From assembly GCA_018676675.1 (NCBI GenBank), contig JABHEG010000339.1:41428-105427 (forward strand): 64,000 bases of DNA, written 5' to 3'. Positions 42,088 through 50,504 of this stretch are shown here, piece by piece. Within the stretch, counting starts at the first letter, position 1, and every line of letters begins with the position of its first letter. The notes under the pieces are model-generated. The model did no database searches. It was not told the DNA's origin and saw nothing but the letters and a program-made list of their open reading frames with translations. The position numbers and the translations under genes are program-made. Source of the DNA: Lentisphaerota bacterium. Lineage in GTDB: Bacteria > Verrucomicrobiota > Lentisphaeria > Oligosphaerales > JABHEG01.

Positions 42088-43062
42088 TCACCACGGGGCG
42101 GGCGGCGAAACGCGACCGCACCGGGTGTCCTTCAGGGCCTTCCAAGTCTGGCTCACCACCGTTCTGCAGTAGCTGCGCTTCTTGCGACGGTTGGGACCGG
42201 GCCTGTAGTTCGCCAACCAACGCAGCATAAACCATGCCATTTCTATGGTTGCATTGGCAAGAACTTGGCACAGGCCATGGTGTTTGCGGAAATAGAGGTA
42301 CTCGCTGCGCATTCGGAAGCTCATGACTTGAGCTCCGCTTTCATCAAAGCTCTTGTCATCTCTGGTCTTGCTGCAAGCTCCGCCTATATGGAGGACTTCG
42401 GCGTCGGGTATGAAGAACACGCCGTATCCGGCTTGAGCGGCTCGGCGGCAGAGGTCGGTTTCTTCATAGTATAGGAAGAAGCGTTCGTCGAACAGGCCGA
42501 TATCTTCGAGCATGGCGCGTCGGTAGACGGTGAAGGTGCCGGGAATCCAGTCGACTTGGAGCGGCGTCGTGTGGTCAAAGTACTTGAAGTCGGCTCCGCC
42601 GAAGAAACGCGTGTTGGGGAAGCGGTCGCTCAAGCCTGAGATAATGAGGAAGTTCCGCCAGGCGTTTGGGAAGCGTCGGGCCGAGGGTTCAAGGCCGCCG
42701 TCGGGGTTAACAAGTTTGCCTCCCACCATCCCGCATTTCAGGTGTTCTTCCAGGAAGGACACCGGGGCGTCGATTGAGCCGTCATGGAGCAGGGCATCGG
42801 GGTTGAGGAGGAGGACGTAGCTGCCCGTGCTTTGGGCATAGGCCTGGTTGTTGGCTGGCCCGAATCCCACGTTGGTATCGTTCGCGATAAGATGGACGTC
42901 GGGGTACTCACGTGCGACCATGGCGACGGAGTCATCAGCGGACGCATTGTCCACCACGAAGACCTCCAACTGGTGCTTTGTGTTCGCTGCGAAGAGCGAG
43001 TCAAGGCACTGCCTGAGGAGTCCGCTTGTATTGTAGCTGACGATGATGACTGAAATGGTCAT
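42088..43062 (-). CDS. Glycosyltransferase family 2 (rhamnosyltransferase-like)
   Basis: The 324-residue protein starts MTISVIIVSYNTSGLLRQCLDSL, then VVDNASADDSVAMV, NDTNVGFGPANNQA and LLLNPDA (the DxD-equivalent in WbbL-type enzymes). WIPGTFTVYRRAMLEDIGLFDERFFLYYEETDLCRRAAQAGY is the conserved acceptor-side block, listed here in pieces: WIPGTF, GLFDERFF, YYEETDLC. It transfers a sugar, often rhamnose, in the cytoplasm. The C-terminus lacks membrane helices. It follows the STAS gene by 64 bp and precedes the GT2-Wza fusion by 47 bp in the operon. Confidence 0.92.
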   Translation of the reverse strand: MTISVIIVSYNTSGLLRQCLDSLFAANTKHQLEVFVVDNASADDSVAMVAREYPDVHLIANDTNVGFGPANNQAYAQSTGSYVLLLNPDALLHDGSIDAPVSFLEEHLKCGMVGGKLVNPDGGLEPSARRFPNAWRNFLIISGLSDRFPNTRFFGGADFKYFDHTTPLQVDWIPGTFTVYRRAMLEDIGLFDERFFLYYEETDLCRRAAQAGYGVFFIPDAEVLHIGGACSKTRDDKSFDESGAQVMSFRMRSEYLYFRKHHGLCQVLANATIEMAWFMLRWLANYRPGPNRRKKRSYCRTVVSQTWKALKDTRCGRVSPPAPW

Positions 43063-43126
43063 AACTGTTTGTTGCGGAGTCTTTTGCCTTTGTTTGTCTG
43101 GTGGCGCGAGAACGCCTGCCCGACGG

Positions 43127-43465
43127 TCAGATGGACTTGAGGGCTTCCTGGCGGGTATTCAGGATGTCCACGACGCGGTGCAGTCTCACCAACTCCATGA
43201 TGGCCTGTACCGGCTTCTGCAGGCAGCAGAGGCGGATCTCGCCCTTCTTTTCCGCGAGTTTGCGCGTGAAGGAGAGGATCGCCCCGAGACCTGAGCTGTC
43301 TACGAAAGCCAGGTCACTCATGTCCAAAATCACGGTAGTGTACTCATCAACAACGGGGTTCATCGCTTGCTTGAGTTCAGGCGTGTTTCCCGCGTCGAGT
43401 TTGCCCGCCGGGAGTGTGACCACAGCCACTTCGCCGGCTCTGATAACTTCGATGTCCAGGTCCAT
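43127..43465 (-). CDS. STAS-domain anti-sigma factor antagonist (SpoIIAA-like)
   Basis: The 112-residue single-domain protein has a strong AGGAGG site before its ATG. The fold reads MDLDIEVIRAGEVAVVTLPA, KLDAGNTPELKQAM, VILDMSDLAFVDSSGLGAIL. DSSG at 56-59 contains the Ser that anti-sigma kinases phosphorylate. It lies 53 bp downstream of a gene that carries both a PP2C phosphatase and an HATPase kinase domain, so the expected partner is that protein: kinase phosphorylates the Ser, phosphatase removes it, and the unphosphorylated form releases a sigma factor or other client. Its place inside an exopolysaccharide operon suggests control of polymer synthesis. Confidence 0.92.
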   Translation of the reverse strand: MDLDIEVIRAGEVAVVTLPAGKLDAGNTPELKQAMNPVVDEYTTVILDMSDLAFVDSSGLGAILSFTRKLAEKKGEIRLCCLQKPVQAIMELVRLHRVVDILNTRQEALKSI

Positions 43466-43518
43466 TGTCCACCTCCTCTGGTGTCTTGATGTGTGGGCGC
43501 TTCGGCGCCTTTTCCTGA

Positions 43519-45105
43519 TCAGTCCCCAAGCTGTTTTTCGAGTGTGATGAGTTGTTTATCCGCGGGGCCCTGCGTGTACCGGACGTGGTCCATCAGTTGG
43601 TCGATGATGAAGAGACCGAAGCCTCCTTCCTCACTGCCATCCAGCAGTGGAGCAGGGATGGTGCCACGATCGAACGGCTGCCCGGGATGGGAGATGCGCA
43701 GGGTCGCTCGGTGGCGGCGCAGTTCCGCACTTACAGCGATCGATGTTCCCGGGATGCTTGCGAGGGCATGTCGAATTACATTTGCCACCGCCTCGTTGGC
43801 CGCGAGGACAACATCGTCAACAATTTTGTCAGTTACGAAGCGCAGAGACCGGCGGGTGAGGAAGCCGCGGACGAAGTGTCTCACATCATCCAGCTTGGTA
43901 AGATCGCTGTCGATTTCCAGGTGATCGTGGGCCAGCAGGAGGTCTTCATCCGCAGAGCCGATCTTTATGGCAACGCAGGTGACGTCGTCCTGTAGGTCCC
44001 CGTCTTGGACGAATGCTTCGAAGGCTCCCCGGAGTCGGTCGATGATGGTTCGGGCGTCGGCGGAGCTGTGACTGGCCACCAGTTCAGCCAGGCGTTCGCA
44101 GCCGAAGTACTCCCCCGCAGCGTTCTGTGCTTCAGTGATTCCGTCAGAGTAAAGCACGAACACGTCGCCATCACCGAATCGCACGCTGGTCTGTTCGTAC
44201 GACTCCGCGGCTGAGAAGCCGAGGGGCATGTTGCTGCCTTCGAGGAGATTGTATGAGGCGTCCTGGGCTGAGAAGTGAATCGTCCGGAGGTGCCCGCCGT
44301 CGACGAGGGTGCAGCGTTTCTGCTCCAAGTCGAAACGGCAGTAACAGATCGTGACGAAGCTCTCCATCTCCGAAAGTTGGCGTGCCATCTTGCCTCTGAC
44401 ACGATTGACGATCATCTCCGGTGACGGGAGTCCGTACCGCTTTGGTTCAAGGAGGAGTTGCTGGAGCGTGCGGAGGAAGCGTGTGGTAGTGGCGGCACCG
44501 AACAGGGCAGCCTTCACGCCTTTGCCCATGACATCGCCGATGACCACGTCAAAACAGTTTTCGTCGTACTGATGGAAGTCCAGGAAATCTCCCGCAGCGG
44601 TTTCGGCGGGCACGGCAAAGGTGGCGACCTGAGCCCCATTGAGAATGCCCGGGCACTCGCCCAGGAGGAAGGAGTCCTGGATCCGTCCCAGCGTGTCCGC
44701 CAGCTCACCCATCCGTTCATCAAGCGCCTGTTTGAGGCCGGTTACACGCTGGGCAAGATCGATCCGGGCCGCGATGGCCGCCGGCGCCGCGGGACAGGTC
44801 AGGACATCATCGGGTTGCCAGATGATCTGTTCGTCTGGGGGGCTGCTTACGGCGAGCCGTGCGAGTGAGATGGCGTAAGGTGCTGTTCCCGGCGTCCGCG
44901 CGAGAAGGAAGGGGCAGCCGGCGACCAAGTCGTCGCTGATCAGGCCGACATCACAATGTTCGAGAAGGCCCTGAAGATTGGCGGCCGTGTTGGTGACGGC
45001 GACGTCGTGACCGCGCATTTCCAGGGCGGAACGCAGCATTTCGTGCGTTTCAGGTGATGTGTCGGCTACGAGGATCCTCACACGCCTACTTTCTATGCTG
45101 GGCAT
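43519..45105 (-). CDS. Partner-switch regulator: receiver-like domain + PP2C (RsbU) + HATPase (RsbW)
   Basis: The ATG at 45105 (MPSIESRRVRILVADTSP) gives 528 residues. Residues 8-90 look like a short, divergent receiver (ILVADTSPETHEMLRSALEM). A helical linker leads to a SpoIIE/PP2C phosphatase domain (about 165-370) with AGDFLDFHQYDENCFDVVIGDVMGKG-type metal motif pieces: GDFLDFH, VVIGDVMGKG, VLYSDGITEA, LQDDVTCVAIKI. The last 135 residues are a GHKL/HATPase_c_2 anti-sigma kinase (VVLAANEAVANVIRHAL, N-box; GGFGLFIIDQLMD, G-box). Having phosphatase and kinase for one STAS substrate in a single chain implies an internal switch. It is the first gene of the operon. Confidence 0.9.
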   Translation of the reverse strand: MPSIESRRVRILVADTSPETHEMLRSALEMRGHDVAVTNTAANLQGLLEHCDVGLISDDLVAGCPFLLARTPGTAPYAISLARLAVSSPPDEQIIWQPDDVLTCPAAPAAIAARIDLAQRVTGLKQALDERMGELADTLGRIQDSFLLGECPGILNGAQVATFAVPAETAAGDFLDFHQYDENCFDVVIGDVMGKGVKAALFGAATTTRFLRTLQQLLLEPKRYGLPSPEMIVNRVRGKMARQLSEMESFVTICYCRFDLEQKRCTLVDGGHLRTIHFSAQDASYNLLEGSNMPLGFSAAESYEQTSVRFGDGDVFVLYSDGITEAQNAAGEYFGCERLAELVASHSSADARTIIDRLRGAFEAFVQDGDLQDDVTCVAIKIGSADEDLLLAHDHLEIDSDLTKLDDVRHFVRGFLTRRSLRFVTDKIVDDVVLAANEAVANVIRHALASIPGTSIAVSAELRRHRATLRISHPGQPFDRGTIPAPLLDGSEEGGFGLFIIDQLMDHVRYTQGPADKQLITLEKQLGD

Positions 45106-45233
45106 CCTGAGTGCGCCTGGGGGCGCGATCACGAGAGGGGCACGGCTCGCTCGTCCGCTGTGGGTTCGGCCTGGTGCTTTCCCGGCGGAGCCTTGGGGCG
45201 CTCTCCGCGGGGTATCGCAGGCTGGCCCCGACC

Positions 45234-45261
45234 TTGAAAACCGCACGCCATACCGTATTTT
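45234..45261 (+). promoter_or_regulatory. Sigma-70-type promoter of the radical SAM/EamA genes
   Basis: TTGAAA (45234-45239) and TATTTT (45256-45261) spaced by 16 bp, in the 282-bp divergent gap between the exopolysaccharide operon and the radical SAM gene. The leader would be about 120 nt. The minus-strand promoter of the exopolysaccharide operon must also lie here; TTGCTT/TACGGT near 45255-45285 is only a weak guess. Confidence 0.45.
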
Positions 45262-45387
45262 GGCAGGACACAAAAGCAAACGTCTCGGGCCCAGCGTGGT
45301 CTTTCGGTTTCCCTCGGGCGCAATCCGGGCCGTATGGCTTGTCTGCAGGCCGCCTGTTGACAGTCATGTACTTTGGAGAAGTCACTC

Positions 45388-46848
45388 TTGTCGAAGGTCG
45401 CAATCATCACTCCTTCCAGCCCTGCGTTTGCCGATATTGATCGTCAGGCCGCTGGCGGCATGGGGCTGTGGAAACCTCGCGACCGCGGTACGGTTGGGCA
45501 CTCCGAGTTTGCTCAGTATGACCTCACCCTCCTGTCAGTGGCTGGCGTGCTTCTCGACAGAGGGTATGAGGTGGCCTTTATCGATGGCCAGGGGCTTCGA
45601 CTGGATACGGACGCCTTGGCCGATCGTGTGCGATCTTTCCAGCCCGACACCATCGTCGGTATGGTTCAATTTGTCTCGCTCGGGAGTGACTTGGACATTC
45701 TGTCGGTGGTGAAGGAGCGGTCCGCGTGCTCGTGTCTGGTTGCTGTGGGCTCCGTGAACAGGATTCTCAAGGAGAACGTTGCCGGTCATGCCGCGGTTGA
45801 TTTCGTGATTGAGGGCGAGCCTGAACTGGCTACAGCAGACCTGTTAGACGCTTTGGCAGAGGGCGGAGGCGATCCCGACATTCCGGGCGTAGGGTGGTTC
45901 CGCGATGGCGAGATGCTCGGCGCTGCCCCCGGGGGACGGGTTGCTCTCGCGGAACTCCCCCCGCTACCGTACCATCTGTTGGCTCCTTACCCCTACATCG
46001 ACGAGTTCTACTTCAAACCCGATAAACTCGGCCTGGTTATCAGCAGCCGCGGTTGCCCGTATCAGTGTCGCTATTACTGCCCGTATCCGTTGGCCTATGG
46101 GCGCAAGGTTGTCTTCCGATCCCCCGAAGTGGTTGTTGACGAGGTCGAGTACCTGCATCGGGAATTTGGCGTTCGCTCGTTTCACTTCCGTGACCAGGTA
46201 TTTACTCTATCGGAGGATCATGCGCGCGAGGTGTGTCATCGCCTGCGAGACCGGGAACTCGATATCCGTTGGCTGTGCGAGACGAGAGTCGATCTGATCC
46301 ACAGTGATGCCATGCTGGCGGACATGATGGCCGCGGGTTGTGTGCAGATCGACTTCGGTCTCGAGTCGGGGGATCCCGAGCTGTTCGCTGCCGTCGGCAA
46401 ACCCGGGATTGATCTGGCCCGGGCAGAGGAGACGGTTGTGCGGGTCCGCGGGAAGGGGCTGGGAGCGCACGTACACGTCATCGTCGGGCTTCCTGGCGAG
46501 ACGTGGGAGACGCTGCGCAATACAGCCAACTTCCTGCAGCGTCTGGGGCTCAGCCACATCAACCCCAACCGGTGCATTCCCTACCCCGGCACGGACCTGC
46601 GAGAGGAGGCCCTGGCCCAGGGGCGAGTGCAGACGGATGACTGGACACAATACGGCAACGCGTTCGTCATGCGGACCGAGGACCTCTCTACCCGGCAACT
46701 GGAGCTGGCTTTCCAGTACCTCGTTCGGAATATCTACGGTGGTGTCCTCGGCAGGCGTGGACGCATTACTACGGCTTTCCTGAACATGCTGGTGGAGAAG
46801 GTGATCTGGCGCGGCCGTGGTTCAGTGAGACACCCATGCGATGCTTGA
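45388..46848 (+). CDS. B12-binding-domain radical SAM protein
   Basis: I choose the TTG at 45388 (SKVAIITPSSP) because GGAGAAG lies 6-9 bp upstream; this gives 486 residues. The N-terminal 140 residues are a cobalamin-binding Rossmann-like domain (LLSVAGVLLDRGYEVAFIDG; FQPDTIVGMVQFVSLGSD). Then VISSRGCPYQCRYYCPYPL carries the iron-sulfur Cys as CX3CX3C, rather than the textbook CX3CX2C. SAM-binding features follow (FHFRDQVFTL, WLCETRVDLI, CVQIDFGLESGDPEL, VHVIVGLPGETWE). Such enzymes methylate or rearrange unreactive carbons. Position next to an exopolysaccharide operon may point to a lipid or glycan substrate, but this is speculative. Confidence 0.88.
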   Translation: MSKVAIITPSSPAFADIDRQAAGGMGLWKPRDRGTVGHSEFAQYDLTLLSVAGVLLDRGYEVAFIDGQGLRLDTDALADRVRSFQPDTIVGMVQFVSLGSDLDILSVVKERSACSCLVAVGSVNRILKENVAGHAAVDFVIEGEPELATADLLDALAEGGGDPDIPGVGWFRDGEMLGAAPGGRVALAELPPLPYHLLAPYPYIDEFYFKPDKLGLVISSRGCPYQCRYYCPYPLAYGRKVVFRSPEVVVDEVEYLHREFGVRSFHFRDQVFTLSEDHAREVCHRLRDRELDIRWLCETRVDLIHSDAMLADMMAAGCVQIDFGLESGDPELFAAVGKPGIDLARAEETVVRVRGKGLGAHVHVIVGLPGETWETLRNTANFLQRLGLSHINPNRCIPYPGTDLREEALAQGRVQTDDWTQYGNAFVMRTEDLSTRQLELAFQYLVRNIYGGVLGRRGRITTAFLNMLVEKVIWRGRGSVRHPCDA

Positions 46849-46899
46849 GTCGGCTCGGCTGAGTGTCGATGGACACAGGCACGGTCAGGAGAGAACACC

Positions 46900-47808
46900 T
46901 TGCTCTTGGGGATCCTTTTCGGCTTCAGTGCCGCCTTGTCGCAATCCCTCTCGTACGTGTTTTCACGACTGTTCGTGAGCAGGCACGAACGTGGGGTGTT
47001 TGACCTCTTCGTGCTCTCCCACATCCTCATGGCAGCTGGGGCTCTTCTGCTCCTTCCTTTCCTGTGGCCTGAGGGGATGCCGGGTGTCCACGTGTACGGC
47101 GGCGATTTGCTGGCGACCACGCTGTTCTACATTGCCGGGCAGGTGGGACTGTTCCAGGCCCTCAAACACACTGATGCCTCTCGCGTTGCTCCTCTGCTTG
47201 GTCTCAAGCTCCCGCTTCTGACTGTGATCAGCGTTGTGCTGGGCGCGCGCTTCACGCCTTGGCAGTGGAGCGCCGTGCTGTTGAGCGTCACGGGGGCGTT
47301 GGCTCTGAATTGGTCCGGCAGGCGGCTGCCGTGGGCCAGTGCAGCGTGGGTTCTGTGGACGTGTCTGGGGTACAGTCTCTCCGATATCTACATCCGCCGC
47401 CTCATGGAGCATTTCAGCGGTCTGCCGTCCATTTCCATGTTCCATCGGGCCGCACTCGGAACGAGTCTGAGCTATGCATTGTGCGGAGTTGTTGGGTTGG
47501 CCCTTCTGCCGGGGGTGCGGGTTCGCAAGCCTCGGGTCTGGCTGGAGGCCATTCCGTACTCGGTGGCCTGGTTCCTTGGGATGCTCTGCCTGTTCGGTTG
47601 CTTCGGGCAGATCAACGTTGTCTTTGGGAACATCATTCAGGCCAGCCGAGGGGTGATCTCGATCTTGTTCGGAATCGGGTTGGCGAAGGCGGGGTTCACG
47701 GAGCTTGAGCAGCGCGTGCCGCGAGGAGTGCTGCTGCGCCGGCTTGGGGCTGCTTTGCTGATGATTGGGGCCATCGCGCTGTTTTACCGCGCCGAGCTCC
47801 CGTCGTGA
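46900..47808 (+). CDS. EamA/DMT-superfamily transporter
   Basis: The TTG at 46900 has GGAGAG 6 bp upstream. The 302-residue protein has ten predicted helices in two EamA halves (first LLGILFGFSAALSQSLSYVF to ALALNWSG, second ASAAWVLWTCLGYSLSDIYI to LLMIGAIALFY). Short linkers and an absence of charged loops are typical. DMT proteins move small metabolites, amino acids, nucleotide sugars or lipid-linked sugars across the inner membrane; the substrate is unknown. It is 51 bp downstream of the radical SAM gene, probably in the same transcript. Confidence 0.88.
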   Translation: MLLGILFGFSAALSQSLSYVFSRLFVSRHERGVFDLFVLSHILMAAGALLLLPFLWPEGMPGVHVYGGDLLATTLFYIAGQVGLFQALKHTDASRVAPLLGLKLPLLTVISVVLGARFTPWQWSAVLLSVTGALALNWSGRRLPWASAAWVLWTCLGYSLSDIYIRRLMEHFSGLPSISMFHRAALGTSLSYALCGVVGLALLPGVRVRKPRVWLEAIPYSVAWFLGMLCLFGCFGQINVVFGNIIQASRGVISILFGIGLAKAGFTELEQRVPRGVLLRRLGAALLMIGAIALFYRAELPS

Positions 47809-47886
47809 CGCCCGGTTGCCTCGTCGACCCCGACGGACTCTACCCTTTTGCCCCGTGGGCTTTGGGGCCACTGGGGCAGGCGGCGA

Positions 47887-48672
47887 TCAGCTTGAGGCGC
47901 TTGAGTAGAAGCGCATCGCGAGGCGCCAAAAGGCCCGGGACAGCAGGCAGAGCACTCCGGCGAGAGTAAGGGCTGCCCAGATACTGGCGGAGTTACGGCC
48001 CACGATGGCGGCTGCGGGAACGGTCGTAAGGAAGGTCACGGGTATCACGAACGTGAACACGATCTGGTAGGCAGCCGGGTAGGCAGGAGTTGGGTAGCGT
48101 CCGGCTTCCAGGAGTCCGCGGAGCAGTCCGGTCAGATTGTGGACTTTGACGAACCAGATGCTCATGGTGCTGAGCATGAACCAGATACAGTAGAGCACGA
48201 CCAGGCCTATCAGAAGCGGTATGACCCCCCGGGCGAAGTCACTCAGGGCCAACCCCAGGCACCGGCCGCCGTAGATCACCACCAAGACACCGTAGAGCAG
48301 GTTTGGCACTCCCCAGAGCGAGAGATTGCGCAGGGACAGCCAGAACTGGGTGTCGATTGGCTTGAGCAGGACGAAATCCAGCGTCCCCTCACGGACATGT
48401 TGGACAATGCGGCCGACATTGGGACGTAGGAACGTGCTGGTGAATCCTTCCATGAACACGGCCAGCCCCATGACGACAATGGCCTCCTCCCAGCGCCACC
48501 CTCCCAGATCCATACCGTTGTTGTAGAACAAGGAGAGGGCAAAGAGGCTGCCCACGAGGTTTCCCAAACTGGTGATTGCGGCGAGAAGGAAATTGAGTCG
48601 GTATTCCATCTCTGCGGCGATTGATGCACCCCAAAAAAGCCTGAGTGTTCGCGTGTATCGTGACCCCATCAT
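47887..48672 (-). CDS. ABC-2 family transporter permease (DUF990-type), second
   Basis: The first ATG of an ATGATG pair (48672) overlaps the preceding stop. The 261-residue protein has six helices: RLNFLLAAITSLGNLVGSLFALSL near 25-48, EAIVVMGLAVFMEGF, then VLLKPIDTQFWLSL on a cytoplasmic elbow, LLIGLVVLYCIWFMLSTMS and others. It resembles the DUF990 ABC-2 permeases that pair with a dedicated ATPase and a second permease. Exports in this family include lipids, polysaccharides, peptides or drugs; here the cargo is unknown. Confidence 0.85.
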   Translation of the reverse strand: MMGSRYTRTLRLFWGASIAAEMEYRLNFLLAAITSLGNLVGSLFALSLFYNNGMDLGGWRWEEAIVVMGLAVFMEGFTSTFLRPNVGRIVQHVREGTLDFVLLKPIDTQFWLSLRNLSLWGVPNLLYGVLVVIYGGRCLGLALSDFARGVIPLLIGLVVLYCIWFMLSTMSIWFVKVHNLTGLLRGLLEAGRYPTPAYPAAYQIVFTFVIPVTFLTTVPAAAIVGRNSASIWAALTLAGVLCLLSRAFWRLAMRFYSSASS

Positions 48673-49457
48673 GCCCCCATCGCCGAGTAGCGCTTCAGGC
48701 CTGTCTTCCACAGGCGTCGATAGAGGAACCAGAATCCAGTTCCCCACACTGCCATGACCAGGAAGCCCTTCGTCAGGTCAACCTGCTGGCCGATGAGGAT
48801 TCGGGCGGGCATGTAAACGAGGTACGGGAATGGGGTCAGTTCGGCCACTCTTCTTACGCTGTCGGGGAAGAGGTCGAGTGGGGCGATGAACCCGGAGAGG
48901 AACAGGTACATGAAGAACCACAAGTCTTCGATCGCATTCGCTCGCTCTGACCAGAATGCGACCATGGCGAAAGCGTACTGCATGAGGAAGCGCAGAGCGA
49001 ACGCTGCGACGAGCGCAGCGAATGCTCTGCCGGCATCCGCCGGCCCGGGAAGCCAGAATGCCGCTGGATAGAGGACGAAAAAGGCCGCGCACACGCCGAT
49101 GAGGAAGGGGAACCTGGCAATGCGTTCCCCCAGATGGCTGGCCAGATAGCGCCACCCGGGATCGATCGGGTGAAGAAGGCGGGCTGAAAGCCGCCCTTTG
49201 ACGACGTCTTCCTCGAACTCGTAGATCACCCACACCAGCGTGAGCTGGCGAATGACAAAGACCGCCAGGAAATAGCGGGCGAAACCGACGGGGCCCAGGC
49301 TTCCGCCGGCGTTGTGGCTGGCTTTCATCCAGAGTCCCATCAAGACGAAAGGCATGATGCTGGACAGGATCCAGAGCACGAGTTCGACGCGGTACTCGGA
49401 CATCTCCGCATGGCTGGCGGCGACCAGCGTCACGAATTTACGCCATCGTTTGTTCAT
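48669..49457 (-). CDS. ABC-2 family transporter permease (DUF990-type), first
   Basis: The ATG at 49457 (MNKRWRKFVTLVAASHAEMS) gives 262 residues. This ATG lies 20 bp inside the end of the ATPase gene; an in-frame extension further upstream overlaps that gene more and is rejected. The topology matches its partner: helices at VELVLWILSSIMPFVLMGLWM, FARYFLAVFVIRQLTLVWVI, LIGVCAAFFVLYPAAFWL, FALRFLMQYAFAMVAF and LWFFMYLFLSGFIAPLDLFP, with RLLHPIDPGWRYLAS as the cytoplasmic coupling stretch. Two different permeases plus one ATPase form a heterodimeric exporter. Confidence 0.87.
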   Translation of the reverse strand: MNKRWRKFVTLVAASHAEMSEYRVELVLWILSSIMPFVLMGLWMKASHNAGGSLGPVGFARYFLAVFVIRQLTLVWVIYEFEEDVVKGRLSARLLHPIDPGWRYLASHLGERIARFPFLIGVCAAFFVLYPAAFWLPGPADAGRAFAALVAAFALRFLMQYAFAMVAFWSERANAIEDLWFFMYLFLSGFIAPLDLFPDSVRRVAELTPFPYLVYMPARILIGQQVDLTKGFLVMAVWGTGFWFLYRRLWKTGLKRYSAMGA

Positions 49458-50436
49458 TGGCGTTGGCTTCGGTGAAGATCCTTGCGATGGTTTCCTCGAT
49501 GGGCGGGTCATTGACGGTCAGGTCGCGGAGGTCGAAGTCTGCCATGAGGCGTCCGACGCTTGCGGTTAGGTCTTCCCGGCGAACGATGAGACGTGCTATC
49601 CGACCATGGCTGGTCAGGACGTCACCATAGGCATGAAGCGTGGCAGGATCGATGGGCTGCTTTGTCTCAATGCTGATCTCCCGGCAGGGAGCAAAGCGAG
49701 CCAGAATTCCGTCCAGGTCGCCATCGAACATCAGTTTTCCCTGGTGGATGATCAGGACCCGGGGACAGAGCGCAGTGATGTCGGCCATATAGTGGCTGGT
49801 CAGGAGGATGGTGGCTCTGTAGCGCTGGTTGTACTGCCGAAGGAACTCGCGGACAGATGCCTGGGCGTTCACGTCCAGTCCCAGCGTCGGCTCATCCAGA
49901 AAGAGCACATCGGGTCGATGGAGGAGGGCGGCCAGGAGTTCCGCCTTCATCCGTTCCCCCAGCGACAGTTTGCGGACGGGTTTGGTCAGCTGCTCGTCAA
50001 GTTCCAGCATGTCGGCGAGCTCCTTGATCCGACGTTGACACTCGGCTTCAGGGATCTCGTAGACGGCTCCGTTGATGCGCAGAGAATCCAAGGCGGGGAG
50101 GTCCCAGATCAGCTGCTGCTTCTGTCCCATGACCATCGTGATGCGCTTCAGGAAGGCAGGGGGCCGCTGGAAGGGCTCACTCCCCGCGACTGTCACGCGG
50201 CCGGCCGTGGGGTGGATGAGGCCGGTAAGCATCTTGAGCGTTGTCGTTTTTCCGGCGCCGTTAGGGCCCAGAAAACCCACCATTTCGCCAGGTGCGATGT
50301 CGAACGAGATGCCCTTTACGGCCTCCACGTCCCGGTATTTGCGCCTGACGAAATGCTTGAGTGTGCCGGCGAAACCAGGCTCTTTGTCCGCGACTCGGAA
50401 CGACTTGACCAGTTGGTGTACTTCAATGATGGCCAT
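49438..50436 (-). CDS. ABC-2 transporter ATP-binding protein
   Basis: The 332-residue ATPase has VEAVKGISFDIAPGEMVGFL, Walker A GPNGAGKTTTLKML, signature LSLGERMKAELLAAL (Gln of LSGGQ replaced, as is usual in this subgroup), Walker B VLFLDEPTLGLD and switch LLTSHYMADI. The N-terminal insert (FRVADKEPGFAGTLKHFVRR) and the C-terminal 90-residue extension are typical of ATPases that pair with DUF990 permeases. It energises the exporter encoded by the two following overlapping genes. The HTH-EIIA gene lies 68 bp upstream. Confidence 0.93.
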   Translation of the reverse strand: MAIIEVHQLVKSFRVADKEPGFAGTLKHFVRRKYRDVEAVKGISFDIAPGEMVGFLGPNGAGKTTTLKMLTGLIHPTAGRVTVAGSEPFQRPPAFLKRITMVMGQKQQLIWDLPALDSLRINGAVYEIPEAECQRRIKELADMLELDEQLTKPVRKLSLGERMKAELLAALLHRPDVLFLDEPTLGLDVNAQASVREFLRQYNQRYRATILLTSHYMADITALCPRVLIIHQGKLMFDGDLDGILARFAPCREISIETKQPIDPATLHAYGDVLTSHGRIARLIVRREDLTASVGRLMADFDLRDLTVNDPPIEETIARIFTEANANEQTMA

Positions 50437-50504
50437 AGTTGGGGAGACTGTTTTCCAGGCGTGCCGCCGGCCCAGTGCGGTGGGGCGGGACCGGTCAATG
50501 CTCC

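Noticed and set aside
45357..45362. TTGACA as a -35 box for the radical SAM gene
   Set aside because: Its -10 would fall inside the ribosome-binding site and start codon; TTGAAA/TATTTT at 45234-45261 is a better fit.
46963..47871. A 302-codon minus-strand open frame
   Set aside because: Opposite the EamA transporter; composition is Gln/Arg/Pro/His-rich as expected for an antisense reading.
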